A DNA stretch of 19,526 nt, taken from positions 1 through 19,526 of the forward strand of contig CANLHV010000009.1 of NCBI GenBank assembly GCA_947490975.1. Direction: 5' to 3'. The notes beneath the pieces were generated by a model. The model made no database searches. It had not been told where the DNA came from and saw nothing but the letters and a program-made list of their open reading frames with translations. Origin of the DNA: Acidimicrobiaceae bacterium (GTDB taxonomy: Bacteria > Actinomycetota > Acidimicrobiia > Acidimicrobiales > Ilumatobacteraceae). Shown here in pieces: positions 7,245-15,624 of this stretch (within the stretch, counting starts at the first letter, position 1; each line of letters begins with the position of its first letter). Both the position numbers and the translations under genes were made by a program.

Positions 7245-8150
7245 ATGAAAAACAATTCTTTGGCCGTTAAATCTGCTCTGCTCGCAGCATTGGCAATTTT
7301 TGCCGCAGGGTGCGGGGCAACATCGAACGCCGCAGCCGAAATCAACGGTCGAAAAATTTCACGTGACGAACTTGAAAAAACAGTCACCGAATTAAGTGCT
7401 GCCGGCCAAACACCAGTCGTCGATGGCGAAGTTGACGGAGAAACAGTGCGCAGCATTCTCTCGGCACTCGTGCAAGGTGCGGCCACCGACCAAATGCTTA
7501 AACAATATGACGAAGAAATAACACAAGCCGATCGCGAATCGATCAGCGCCAAAATCGCCGAAAGCACCGACACATCGACATACACGCAACATCTAAAAGA
7601 TTTGATTGTCGAACTCAATGCCGGCACTCTCGCGCTCGCCCGAATTAAATCACCAGACGCAAAAAAAGCCGCCGAGATGTACGACAAAGCGCCGGGTTCA
7701 TTGGGCGTTCTTTGTGTGCGACACCTCGTTGTCAAAACCGAGGCGACCGCTAATGAAGCCTTGACCAAGTTCAACAATGGCGTCGAGTTTGCCGAACTCG
7801 CTGGCGAGTTTTCAACCGAACCAAATGCCAAAGAGTCAGGTGGCGCACTTGGCGGCCCCGACAGTGCCTGCATTACTTTGGCCGAATATCAAAGCGGCTT
7901 TGACGCCGACTTTACGGCTGGTGCACTGCTTGCCAAGCCTGGCGTTGCTTACGGCCCGGTTAAATCAAGTTTTGGCTATCACGTTATTTATGTGCGTCCG
8001 TTCACTGAAGTCTCAGAAGACATTTCGAAACTCTTGGCAACAAACGCTGGGGTGAACTTGTTGACTGGCTTCATTGCGACCTCAAAAATCAAAGTTGACT
8101 CTGCATACGGCGTCTGGAACGCAGCCCGCGGTGGCATCGTCGCTAGTTAA
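7245..8150 (+). CDS. PpiC/SurA-like parvulin peptidyl-prolyl isomerase, probable lipoprotein
   Basis: A protein of about 301 residues. The N-terminus MKNNSLAVKS, the hydrophobic stretch LLAALAIFAAGC and Cys23 form a lipoprotein signal peptide, although Ala rather than Leu at -3 makes the lipobox imperfect. A SurA-N-like segment (INGRKISRDELEK) follows, then a helical linker and a parvulin domain from about residue 155: VRHLVVKTEATANEAL, FAELAGEFSTEPNAKESGG, and GPVKSSFGYHVIYV. It is likely an extracytoplasmic foldase tethered to the membrane. ATG 7245 is chosen; an in-frame GTG at 7236 sits 13 nt after a TATAAG and could be a leaderless start. The frame stays open upstream within mfd back to about 6939, but that part is out-of-frame mfd sequence. 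Isomerase activity is inferred from the family. Confidence 0.85.
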   Translation: MKNNSLAVKSALLAALAIFAAGCGATSNAAAEINGRKISRDELEKTVTELSAAGQTPVVDGEVDGETVRSILSALVQGAATDQMLKQYDEEITQADRESISAKIAESTDTSTYTQHLKDLIVELNAGTLALARIKSPDAKKAAEMYDKAPGSLGVLCVRHLVVKTEATANEALTKFNNGVEFAELAGEFSTEPNAKESGGALGGPDSACITLAEYQSGFDADFTAGALLAKPGVAYGPVKSSFGYHVIYVRPFTEVSEDISKLLATNAGVNLLTGFIATSKIKVDSAYGVWNAARGGIVAS

Positions 8151-8171
8151 TCGATCATTGTTGATTAGCGC

Positions 8172-9623
8172 ATGACAGCGCACATAAAAATAGTTGGCCT
8201 CGGCCCAGGTTCTGACGATGCAATAACTACGCAAACGCTGCGCGAAATCGAAAATTCGACGCATTGTTTCATTCGCACCACAAGACACCCAAGTGCACAC
8301 CTCGTAAGAGACGCAACAAGTTTTGACGCCGAATACGAAAAACACGACAAGTTCGAAGATGTCTACCAAGCAATCGCCAACAAATTAATTTCTGCCGCAG
8401 TGCAGCATCAAGAAATCTTGTACGTAGTGCCGGGCTCACCACTCGTGCTTGAGCACACTGTGCAACTTTTGCTGCAAAACAAAGCGGTGACTACAACTGT
8501 TATGCCGGCGATGAGCTTTCTTGACGTCGTTTGGAGCGCGCTTCAGATTGACCCCGTCGATGCGGGTGTTCGAATGATCGACGGACATCGATTCGCCGAA
8601 CTTGCGGCCGGGCAAACTGGGCCGCTACTTGTTGCTCAATGCCACGCCAATTGGGTGATGTCAAACATCAAGTTGGCACATGAGTCTGCGAGCGGCGACG
8701 AACCAGTTGTCATTTTGCATCACCTCGGACTTGGCGATCAAAAAATTGTTCATACGACGTGGCAAAACCTCGACCGCGAAATCGAACCCGATCATCTGAC
8801 ATCTATTTACATTCCGAAACTTGCAGAACCGATTGCCGGCGAGATGGCCAAGTTGCATACCCTCGCCCGCACATTGCGCGAACAATGTCCGTGGGATGAA
8901 AAACAAACCCACGACTCACTTGTGCGTTATCTGATCGAAGAAACTTACGAAGTGGTTGATGCAATCAGTGCGCTCGACCCCGACGATCAATCAACAGACG
9001 AAAAGTTCATCGAAGAACTAGGAGATCTGCTCTATCAAGTTGAGTTTCACGCAACCATCGCCGAGCAACAGGGTCGTTTCAGCATCGCTGATGTCGCCCG
9101 CTCGATTCACGACAAACTTGTTCGCCGCCACCCACATGTATTCGGTGATGTACACGCTGAAACAGCCGACGCGGTCGTCACAAATTGGGATGCAATAAAG
9201 CAACAAGAACGTGGCGAGGTCACCGAAAAATCAGTCTTTGATGGCGTGGCGAGCTCATCGCCGTCGTTGATGTATTCGACCAAACTGCAAAAACGTGCCG
9301 CTGAGTTTGGGTTTGACTGGCCAGATAGTAAAGGCGCATCAGACAAAATTACCGAAGAGCTCGGCGAATTACGCAAAGCCGTCGAGTCAAAACAAGACGC
9401 GAACGAAATCGCACTAGAACTCGGTGATGTGTTGTTTAGCGTCGTGAATTTGTCGCGACATCTAGGTATTGACGCCGAAACTGCATTGCGCTCGGCTGCT
9501 GATAAATTTCGCAGTCGTTTTCAAAGCGTCGTCGCTCTCGCTGAGCAAAGAAAACTCGATCTCGCAAAGTGTTCACTAGCCCAACTTGACGAACTTTGGG
9601 AAACCGTAAAACAAAATCACTAA
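8172..9623 (+). CDS. mazG: Tetrapyrrole-methylase-like / MazG nucleoside triphosphate pyrophosphohydrolase fusion
   Basis: A 483-residue, three-part protein. Residues 1-220 resemble the SAM-dependent corrin/porphyrin methylase fold (IVGLGPGSDD near the start, VVPGSPLVLEHTV). Residues 230-345 form a first MazG domain with REQCPWDE (236-243), EETYE (256-260) and EELGD (281-285). Residues 365-483 form a second, with EELGE (395-399) and ELGDVLF (416-422). Acidic ExxE/ELGD motifs bind Mg2+ and hydrolyse NTPs to NMPs and pyrophosphate, which clears damaged nucleotides in the cytoplasm. The methylase-MazG architecture is known from Bacillus YabN; the role of its methylase part is unclear. ATG 8172 begins 21 bp after the foldase gene, without a clear Shine-Dalgarno sequence. 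Confidence 0.93.
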   Translation: MTAHIKIVGLGPGSDDAITTQTLREIENSTHCFIRTTRHPSAHLVRDATSFDAEYEKHDKFEDVYQAIANKLISAAVQHQEILYVVPGSPLVLEHTVQLLLQNKAVTTTVMPAMSFLDVVWSALQIDPVDAGVRMIDGHRFAELAAGQTGPLLVAQCHANWVMSNIKLAHESASGDEPVVILHHLGLGDQKIVHTTWQNLDREIEPDHLTSIYIPKLAEPIAGEMAKLHTLARTLREQCPWDEKQTHDSLVRYLIEETYEVVDAISALDPDDQSTDEKFIEELGDLLYQVEFHATIAEQQGRFSIADVARSIHDKLVRRHPHVFGDVHAETADAVVTNWDAIKQQERGEVTEKSVFDGVASSSPSLMYSTKLQKRAAEFGFDWPDSKGASDKITEELGELRKAVESKQDANEIALELGDVLFSVVNLSRHLGIDAETALRSAADKFRSRFQSVVALAEQRKLDLAKCSLAQLDELWETVKQNH

Positions 9624-9643
9624 GAGTTAAGCGCCCGAAAGTG

Positions 9644-9677
9644 CGGCTTCAAATTGGTGCGACTAATGTAGAAGCCG
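9644..9677 (+). promoter_or_regulatory. Inverted repeat spanning the eno promoter
   Basis: CGGCTTC (9644-9650) and GAAGCCG (9671-9677) are perfect 7-bp inverted repeats separated by 20 bp, and the right arm abuts the enolase ATG. A TANNNT-class -10 element, TAATGT (9664-9669), lies in the spacer 14 nt before the ATG. If transcription starts at the ATG, most of the repeat is not in the mRNA and would be a DNA operator. If it starts upstream, an RNA hairpin could mask the start codon. The repeats are read directly; the roles are inferred. Confidence 0.45.
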
Positions 9678-10955
9678 ATGGCATCGATCAAAAGAGTTCA
9701 TGCCCGCGAAGTGCTCGATTCGCGCGGCAATCCAACAGTTGAAGTTGAAGTAACTCTTGAGTCGGGTGCATTCGGCCGGGCGATTGTGCCGTCAGGTGCC
9801 TCGACAGGCGAACATGAAGCTGTCGAACTGCGTGATGGCGGCAGTCGTTACCTAGGCAAGGGCGTTTCAAACGCCGTAAATAACGTCAACACCGAGATCG
9901 CCAAGTTATTGATTGGCCAAGATGCGAGCGACCAAAAAAATGCCGACAGCAAAATAATTTCGCTCGACGGCACACCGAACAAATCTCGCCTAGGTGCAAA
10001 CGCAATTCTCGGTGCAAGCCTCGCCGTCGCCCACGCAGCGGCAGCCGACAAAAAACTTCCGCTTTATAAATCTGTCGGTGGTGATGACGCCGTGACGATG
10101 CCAGTGCCGATGATGAATGTAATGAACGGTGGTGTTCATGCTGACAACAACATCGACTTACAAGAATTCATGATCATGCCCGTTGGCGCTTCAAGTTTCA
10201 GCCAAGCATTGCAATGGGGTGTCGAGACTTATCACACACTTAAGTCATTGTTGAAAGCAAAAGGTCTGTCGACTGCGGTCGGCGATGAAGGTGGCTTCGC
10301 ACCAAACTTGGCGAACAACGAATCAGCAATCGAATTTTTAGTCGACGCAATCGTCAAAGCAGGTTTCAAACCAGGCAAAGACATTTCGATTGCCCTCGAC
10401 CCGGCAATGAGCGAAGTTTATAAAGACTCGCGCTATCACCTCACAGGCGAAAACAAAGTTTTAACCAGCGATGAACTCGTAAATTGGTGGTCGCAATTAG
10501 TTGCTCGCTACCCCATCGTGTCAATCGAAGATGGCATGGCCGAAAATGACTGGGACGGCTGGAAGATGTTGTCAACATCACTCGGCTCTCGAGTGCAACT
10601 TGTTGGCGATGACCTTTTTGTCACCAACCCCAAGCGACTTCAAATGGGCATTGATAAAAAAACAGCGAACAGTGTGCTGATCAAGGTCAATCAGATCGGC
10701 ACTCTCACCGAGACATTAGAGACTGTTGCGCTCGCAAATGCGAACCGATACACAAGTGTGATGAGTCATCGCAGTGGCGAAACTGAAGACTCGACGATTG
10801 CCGATCTCGCCGTGGCGACAAACTGTGGCCAAATCAAAACTGGTGCGCCAGCGCGAAGCGACAGGGTCGCAAAATACAATCAGTTGTTGCGCATTGAACA
10901 AGAACTTGGTTCGCGCGCTAAGTATCCATCATTGTTTGGGCACTCCACCAAATAA
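9678..10955 (+). CDS. eno: Enolase
   Basis: A 425-residue glycolytic enzyme that converts 2-phosphoglycerate to phosphoenolpyruvate, of normal length. Conserved blocks appear in order: VHAREVLDSRGNPTVEVEV, PSGASTGEHEAVELRDGG, DLQEFMIMPVGA, STAVGDEGGFAPNL (with the acid/base Glu), SIEDGMAENDWDGW and GDDLFVTN (Mg2+ ligands), KVNQIGTLTE (catalytic Lys), the signature SHRSGETEDSTIADLAVA, and QIKTGAPARSDR. It lies between mazG and a DivIC/FtsB-like gene, the usual actinobacterial context. No Shine-Dalgarno sequence is visible before ATG 9678, and a -10-like TAATGT sits 14 nt upstream, suggesting its own leaderless transcript. Confidence 0.99.
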   Translation: MASIKRVHAREVLDSRGNPTVEVEVTLESGAFGRAIVPSGASTGEHEAVELRDGGSRYLGKGVSNAVNNVNTEIAKLLIGQDASDQKNADSKIISLDGTPNKSRLGANAILGASLAVAHAAAADKKLPLYKSVGGDDAVTMPVPMMNVMNGGVHADNNIDLQEFMIMPVGASSFSQALQWGVETYHTLKSLLKAKGLSTAVGDEGGFAPNLANNESAIEFLVDAIVKAGFKPGKDISIALDPAMSEVYKDSRYHLTGENKVLTSDELVNWWSQLVARYPIVSIEDGMAENDWDGWKMLSTSLGSRVQLVGDDLFVTNPKRLQMGIDKKTANSVLIKVNQIGTLTETLETVALANANRYTSVMSHRSGETEDSTIADLAVATNCGQIKTGAPARSDRVAKYNQLLRIEQELGSRAKYPSLFGHSTK

Positions 10956-10991
10956 CTCACTTTGCAAGCTTGCGGAGGCAAGAATAGAGAT

Positions 10992-11423
10992 GTGAGCCCG
11001 ACAACCGAACGACGCAATGGTGGCTCGCGTCGCAGCAGGTTTGCGATTATGCCCGTCGGTATATTTTTTATCGGCGCAGTGCTGTTAGCCCTATTTGTTA
11101 TTCCGATGCGCACCTGGACTCAACAGCGAACTGGCGTGGCCGAAAAAAGCCAGCAGTTCGCCGCATTTGAAGACATCAACGATGCACTACAAGAAGAAGT
11201 TGACGTGCTGAAAACTCCTGAAGGCGCTCAAGAGGCGATCAGGTCGTCATTGGGTTATTTGCTACCAAGTGAAAAGCGTGTACCGATGCTTGACATGCCC
11301 CGCGCCACTGCAAACTTGCCAGATAGATGGCCTTACACGGTTGTTACAAACATTTTGCAGGTGCGATCAGCGCAAGCAATTCGCAATAGTGGCGTTGAAA
11401 TTTTGAATCCGCTTCAGCCATAA
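10992..11423 (+). CDS. DivIC/FtsB-like septum formation initiator protein
   Basis: A 143-residue bitopic membrane protein. It has a basic cytoplasmic N-terminus (TERRNGGSRRSR), one transmembrane segment (about 17-37, FAIMPVGIFFIGAVLLALFV), a predicted coiled coil (about 43-76, including FEDINDALQEEVDVLKTPEG), and a short C-terminal domain. This fits the FtsB/DivIC family, which links early and late divisome proteins through FtsL and FtsQ. Position directly after eno supports the call, since enolase-DivIC is a recurrent actinobacterial pair. GTG 10992 is preferred over TTG 10962. A GGAGG at 10974-10978 lies 13 nt before the GTG, rather far, and sits in a small CTTGC/GCAAG hairpin. Family membership rests on layout and context, as sequence conservation is low. 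Confidence 0.8.
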   Translation: MSPTTERRNGGSRRSRFAIMPVGIFFIGAVLLALFVIPMRTWTQQRTGVAEKSQQFAAFEDINDALQEEVDVLKTPEGAQEAIRSSLGYLLPSEKRVPMLDMPRATANLPDRWPYTVVTNILQVRSAQAIRNSGVEILNPLQP

Positions 11424-11472
11424 CCGCCCAAATCGTATAGATTCAATTCGCTGTATTAATTGAGAGGAAATT

Positions 11473-13761
11473 GTGGCTGGAAGCATTCTGGGCAATCGCG
11501 TTCTACGCAAAGAAGACCCAAAATTTTTAACATCGGGTGGCAAATACATCGAAGACTTGAACGATGAGCCACTTTTCGCTGGCGCGCTTCATGTCACATA
11601 TGTTCGTTCGACCGTCGCGCACGCAAAACTCACAAAAATAGATCTGTCAGATTGCAAAGCTTCACCTGGGGTCGTCGCTGTGTTCACAGCCCAAGACCTC
11701 GGGCTTGAAGAAGAGCCTTCGAATTTCAACCCCGCTGCTAAACGCGCACATCTAGCAATCGGCAAAGTGCGATGGGTTGGCGAACTAATCGCCGCAGTCA
11801 TTACCGAGCGCCCCGACCAAGGCGAAGACGCGATCGAACGAGCCGTTATTGAATACGAAACTCTCGAACCGCTAACTGATGTCGAAAAAGCGATGAATAG
11901 CAAGACACTGATTTACGAAGAATGCGGCACGAACATAGTGATGGGCACAGTCGAAATGGGCATGCCCGACAACACCGGTGACGAGTTGTTCAAAGATTGT
12001 GAAGTTGTCGTCAAAGGTCGATTCATGAATCAACGAGTCGCCCCGTGCCCACTCGAAGCGCGTGGCTCAGCAGCAACTTGGCTAGACGGCCGACTTCACC
12101 AGTGGATCTCAACTCAACATGCCCAAGGCGTGCGCAACGATGTTGCGAAAGCCAACAAGATCGATGCTGAAAAAATTCGCATCATCACCCCAGACGTAGG
12201 TGGCGGTTTCGGCGCAAAAATTAGTGCCTATTCAGAAGAACTTTTGCTTGGCAATATTGCAAAGCACGTCGGTAAACCAGTGCGATGGCGTGAAACGCGA
12301 AGTGAATCAATGATCAGTTTGGGTCACGGTCGAGCCCAACTGCAATACATCACAATCGGTGGCACAAAAGCGGGGCGAGTGACTGCATATCAGTTGAATG
12401 CAATTCAAGACTCTGGTGGTTGGGTTGACGTTGGCACTGTGCTCGCCCCGTTCATGACTCGCCCGATGTCGCAAGGTGTTTACGACATCGAAAAAATGGA
12501 GTGCCGAACAACTTCGGTTGTCACAAATACGGCGCCAATTGTCGCCTACCGTGGCGCTGGTCGACCTGAAGCCACAGCGGCGATCGAACGCGCAATAGAT
12601 CTGTTTGCTGCCGAGATCGGCAAAGACCCCGCCGAAGTTCGTCGCATCAATCTGATTCCAAAATTTATGGAGACGCATAAAACAAAAATTGGTCATACCT
12701 ATGATGTTGGCGACTACGGTGCTGCGCTTGAAAAAGCGATGACAGTTGCCAAGTATTCTGAAGCACGCGCCGAACAGGCCGAGCGTCGCAAACGAGGTGA
12801 CAAAGTGCAACTCGGCATCGGCGTAAGCGTCTATGTCGAAATCACTGGTGGTGTTGACCCAATGCAAGAACACGCCAAGATCACCATCTTGCCGAACGGA
12901 CGGGCAGTCGTCTACACAGGTACATCACCGCACGGCCAAGGGCATGTCACTTCGTGGGCGATGATCGCCAGCAGCGAAACTGGTATCGATATCGCTGATA
13001 TCGACGTCGTCTGGGGCGACACCGATCTTGTTCCAAGTGGCGGCGGCACGATGGGTTCACGCTCGTTGCAACAAGGTGGCGCTGCAGTACAAAAAGTTTC
13101 GATTGAGTTAGTCGATGAGGCACGCAAACTCGCGGCTCAACTGCTTGAAGCAAACGAGAGTGACATCGTGCTCGATAAGTCAACTGGCGCTTTTCATGTT
13201 GCGGGCACACCATCGATTTCTAAGTCTTGGTCTGACGTCGCAAAAGCCGCCAATGCAAAATCGGGCATGAGTCACGACGGTATTTTCGTCGCGAACTCAG
13301 CGACGTTTCCGTTTGGTGCACACATCGCGATTGTTGAAGTCGACACCGAAACGGGTCAAGTGAAACACCGTCGTCACATCGCCTGCGACGACGCCGGCAA
13401 AGTCGTTAATCCACTTATTTTGGATGGTCAAATTCATGGCGGCATTGCCCAAGGCACGGCTCAAGCGTTGCTTGAAGAGTTTCGTTACGACAGCGACGGC
13501 AATCCGCTGACAACAAATTTTGCCGACTACACGTTTATTTCGGCTGTCGAACTGCCGAGCATCGAGGTTGTTCACATGGAGACACCAACTTTTGTTAACC
13601 CACTTGGCGCAAAAGGCATCGGCGAGTCAGGCACGATTGGTTCGACCCCAGCAGTTCAATCTGCGGTTATTGATGCACTATTGCATCTCGGTGTTCGTCA
13701 CATCGATATGCCGACAACTCCAGAACGGGTTTGGTCAGCAATCGCGAACGCCTCTGCTTAA
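11473..13761 (+). CDS. CoxL-like (form II) molybdenum hydroxylase large subunit 1
   Basis: A 762-residue molybdopterin-cytosine-dinucleotide-type catalytic subunit of the xanthine dehydrogenase / aerobic CO dehydrogenase family. Visible: GNRVLRKEDPKFLTSGGKY at the N-terminus, VGGGFGAK (242-249), the active-site loop AYRGAGR (358-364), TGTSPHGQGHVT (482-493), and KGIGESGTIG with the probable catalytic Glu718. AYRGAGR marks form II; form I CO dehydrogenases have AYxCSFR, so CO oxidation should not be assumed. The family GQGHET motif has Val492 in place of Glu. AGAGG (11463-11467) gives a good Shine-Dalgarno sequence before GTG 11473. No small or FAD subunit adjoins it; the nearest coxS is beyond the ABC exporter. 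Substrate unknown. Confidence 0.9.
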   Translation: MAGSILGNRVLRKEDPKFLTSGGKYIEDLNDEPLFAGALHVTYVRSTVAHAKLTKIDLSDCKASPGVVAVFTAQDLGLEEEPSNFNPAAKRAHLAIGKVRWVGELIAAVITERPDQGEDAIERAVIEYETLEPLTDVEKAMNSKTLIYEECGTNIVMGTVEMGMPDNTGDELFKDCEVVVKGRFMNQRVAPCPLEARGSAATWLDGRLHQWISTQHAQGVRNDVAKANKIDAEKIRIITPDVGGGFGAKISAYSEELLLGNIAKHVGKPVRWRETRSESMISLGHGRAQLQYITIGGTKAGRVTAYQLNAIQDSGGWVDVGTVLAPFMTRPMSQGVYDIEKMECRTTSVVTNTAPIVAYRGAGRPEATAAIERAIDLFAAEIGKDPAEVRRINLIPKFMETHKTKIGHTYDVGDYGAALEKAMTVAKYSEARAEQAERRKRGDKVQLGIGVSVYVEITGGVDPMQEHAKITILPNGRAVVYTGTSPHGQGHVTSWAMIASSETGIDIADIDVVWGDTDLVPSGGGTMGSRSLQQGGAAVQKVSIELVDEARKLAAQLLEANESDIVLDKSTGAFHVAGTPSISKSWSDVAKAANAKSGMSHDGIFVANSATFPFGAHIAIVEVDTETGQVKHRRHIACDDAGKVVNPLILDGQIHGGIAQGTAQALLEEFRYDSDGNPLTTNFADYTFISAVELPSIEVVHMETPTFVNPLGAKGIGESGTIGSTPAVQSAVIDALLHLGVRHIDMPTTPERVWSAIANASA

Positions 13762-13781
13762 GTTTCTAAGTCACAACTGAG

Positions 13782-13787
13782 TAATCT
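13782..13787 (+). promoter_or_regulatory. Candidate -10 element of a leaderless promoter for the ABC exporter
   Basis: TAATCT (TANNNT class) begins 12 nt before the GTG at 13794, and no Shine-Dalgarno sequence lies between. The exporter operon could therefore start its own leaderless transcript in the 32-bp gap after the first coxL-like gene. No clear -35 hexamer is visible. Confidence 0.45.
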
Positions 13788-13793
13788 GTTGCA

Positions 13794-14801
13794 GTGAACA
13801 ACTCGCCGATTATCGCCGAAAACCTTGTTCGTCACTTCGGTGATGTACACGCCGTCAAAGGCATAGATCTCGAAGTTAAAGCAGGCGAAGTTTTTGGTTT
13901 TCTTGGGCCCAACGGCGCAGGCAAAAGCACTGCTGTGCGCATGTTGACAACTTTGTTGCGACCAACTTCGGGCACTGCTCGCGTCGCAGGTTTTGACGTC
14001 GTTAAACAAGCCGACCAAGTGCGTCGCAATATTGGTGTGGCGCTACAAGACGCAGCAATTGACCCATTAATGACGGGCGCCGAGTTGCTCGCTTTGCAAG
14101 CAGTGCTCTATGGCATTCCGTCATCGTCACTTAAAAAACGTTCTGACGAATTGCTCGAGCGCGTCGGTCTCACGGCTGCAGCTTCGCGTCGTGTTTCGAC
14201 ATATTCAGGCGGCATGCGACGCCGACTCGATTTGGCTCTCTCTCTAATTCATCAACCAACTGTTTTGTTTTTGGATGAACCTACGACTGGTTTAGACCCG
14301 ATGAGCCGACTAACGCTTTGGGAAGAAGTACGTCGCCTCAATCGTGAAGGCACGACCGTGATGTTGACGACGCAATACCTTGAAGAAGCAGATCAACTCG
14401 CCGACCGAATCGCAATTATCGATCACGGCAAAATTGTTCGCGAAGGTAAACCTGCCGATCTCAAAGCCAGCGTTGGCGCACCGACATTAATTATCAACAC
14501 GAACATTGACCAGGTCGAAAAAGCAAATGCAGTGCTCAGCACTTTTGGCGATCTGCGACCTGGTGCAGAGGGTGCACTCGGCGTCGGCTTGCGAGGTGGC
14601 GCATCTCAAGTAACCGAGGTCGTGCGCAAACTTGATGAAGCCGGTGTACACGTGCAGCATCTTGAAATCAACGAGCCGAGCCTCGACGATGTTTTCGCAG
14701 AAGCAACTGGCTATCGACTCGAAGGCGCAGACAACGCGCCATCTGCTGGCGACAACGGCGACGAAGAGCCAAAAAAGAAAAAACGCCGAGGACGAAAGTG
14801 A
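13794..14801 (+). CDS. ABC-2 type transporter ATP-binding protein (DrrA/CcmA-like)
   Basis: A 335-residue ATPase with Walker A GPNGAGKST (38-46), signature YSGGMRRRLDLA (137-148), Walker B VLFLDEPTTGLD (157-168), and TTQYLEEADQLADR with the switch-type region. A C-terminal extension (about 225-305) resembles the DUF4162-type tail of DrrA-like exporters. The last 20 residues are strongly charged, ending KKKKRRGRK. This family powers export of drugs, polyketides or lipids by ABC-2 permeases. Its TGA overlaps the permease GTG (GTGA), so it forms an operon with the two permeases. The cargo cannot be read from sequence. GTG 13794 is chosen on the family start and the -10 spacing. Confidence 0.94.
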   Translation: MNNSPIIAENLVRHFGDVHAVKGIDLEVKAGEVFGFLGPNGAGKSTAVRMLTTLLRPTSGTARVAGFDVVKQADQVRRNIGVALQDAAIDPLMTGAELLALQAVLYGIPSSSLKKRSDELLERVGLTAAASRRVSTYSGGMRRRLDLALSLIHQPTVLFLDEPTTGLDPMSRLTLWEEVRRLNREGTTVMLTTQYLEEADQLADRIAIIDHGKIVREGKPADLKASVGAPTLIINTNIDQVEKANAVLSTFGDLRPGAEGALGVGLRGGASQVTEVVRKLDEAGVHVQHLEINEPSLDDVFAEATGYRLEGADNAPSAGDNGDEEPKKKKRRGRK

Positions 14802-15622
14802 CTAGTGCCGCCGCAGTTATAAGCGACGGTTCAGTTCAGCGTTCAACATCGACCGCAATTCGCCAGACTCTGGCATTAGCCAAACGCTCGACCCTCGAGC
14901 TATTTCGTCAGCCAGCACTCGTCGTGCCGAGCCTTGTGTTTCCGTTGTTCTTTTCTTTTTTGGGCAACTCGTCATTCGGCAAGACAACATCTCTGCCGGG
15001 GTTTCCAAAAGTCAACTCGTATCTACAGTTTCAACTTGCGGGCACAATTACCCAAGGTGTGTTGTTTGGCTCTGTAACTGGCGCTGCCGCACTGGCAACA
15101 GATATTGAAAATGGTTTCTTTGATCGGCTTCTTGCGTCACCCACTTCGCGACTCTCGATTTTGTTTGGCCGACTTGCAGGCAGCACACTTTTCGGCGCAC
15201 TCGAAACTGCAGTTTTCGTCTTGGTTCTTTTGCCCTTTGGTGCAGATGTCTCGGCTGGGTTGCCCGGCATCATCGCGATGGTCATCAGTGGCGCATTAAT
15301 CGCCCTTGCAGTCGGCGCTTTGATGTCGTCAGTGGCTCTCAAGACTGGTTCGGCCGAAGCCGTGCAAGGCACGTTTCCTTTGCTGTTTATCTTGTTGTTT
15401 TTCTCGAGTGCATTCTTTCCGCGCGAGACAATGAGTGGTGTCTATAAAACAATTGCTGGCCTGAATCCAATTTCGCACCTGGTTGAAGGGCTTCGTGCAC
15501 TGTCGCTTGAAGGTTTCAGTGTCTCAGCAACTGCGCGAGCAATCTTGGTGCCGCTTGCTATTGCAATAGTTGCTTTGATCATCGCCAGCAGACAACTCAA
15601 TGCCCGACTGCGAGCAAACTAA
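14798..15622 (+). CDS. ABC-2 type transporter permease 1
   Basis: A 274-residue integral membrane protein with about six hydrophobic segments, of which PALVVPSLVFPLFFSFL, GIIAMVISGALIALAVGALM and FPLLFILLFFSSAFF are the clearest. It carries the ABC-2 family cytoplasmic motif DIENGFFDRLLASPTSR (about 105-121) and the C-terminal GLNPISHLVEGLRAL. Translation starts at a GTG overlapping the ATPase stop, with GAGGA (14788-14792) as Shine-Dalgarno sequence inside the ATPase gene. The second permease begins three bases after its stop. The two permeases share the ENGFxDRLxxSPTSR motif and probably form a heterodimeric channel driven by the upstream ATPase. Confidence 0.92.
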   Translation: MTSAAAVISDGSVQRSTSTAIRQTLALAKRSTLELFRQPALVVPSLVFPLFFSFLGNSSFGKTTSLPGFPKVNSYLQFQLAGTITQGVLFGSVTGAAALATDIENGFFDRLLASPTSRLSILFGRLAGSTLFGALETAVFVLVLLPFGADVSAGLPGIIAMVISGALIALAVGALMSSVALKTGSAEAVQGTFPLLFILLFFSSAFFPRETMSGVYKTIAGLNPISHLVEGLRALSLEGFSVSATARAILVPLAIAIVALIIASRQLNARLRAN

Positions 15623-15624
15623 CG

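Noticed and set aside
10969..10982. Terminator after eno or a true Shine-Dalgarno sequence for the DivIC-like gene
   Set aside because: CTTGC-GGAG-GCAAG forms a small hairpin but no T-run follows, and its GGAGG lies 13 nt from the GTG, too far for normal use. It may be chance.
12307..12873. Long open frame on the minus strand inside coxL-like 1 (188 codons)
   Set aside because: It is the antisense shadow of a well-conserved gene, has Cys/Asn/Phe-rich composition without recognisable motifs, and no promoter or Shine-Dalgarno sequence.
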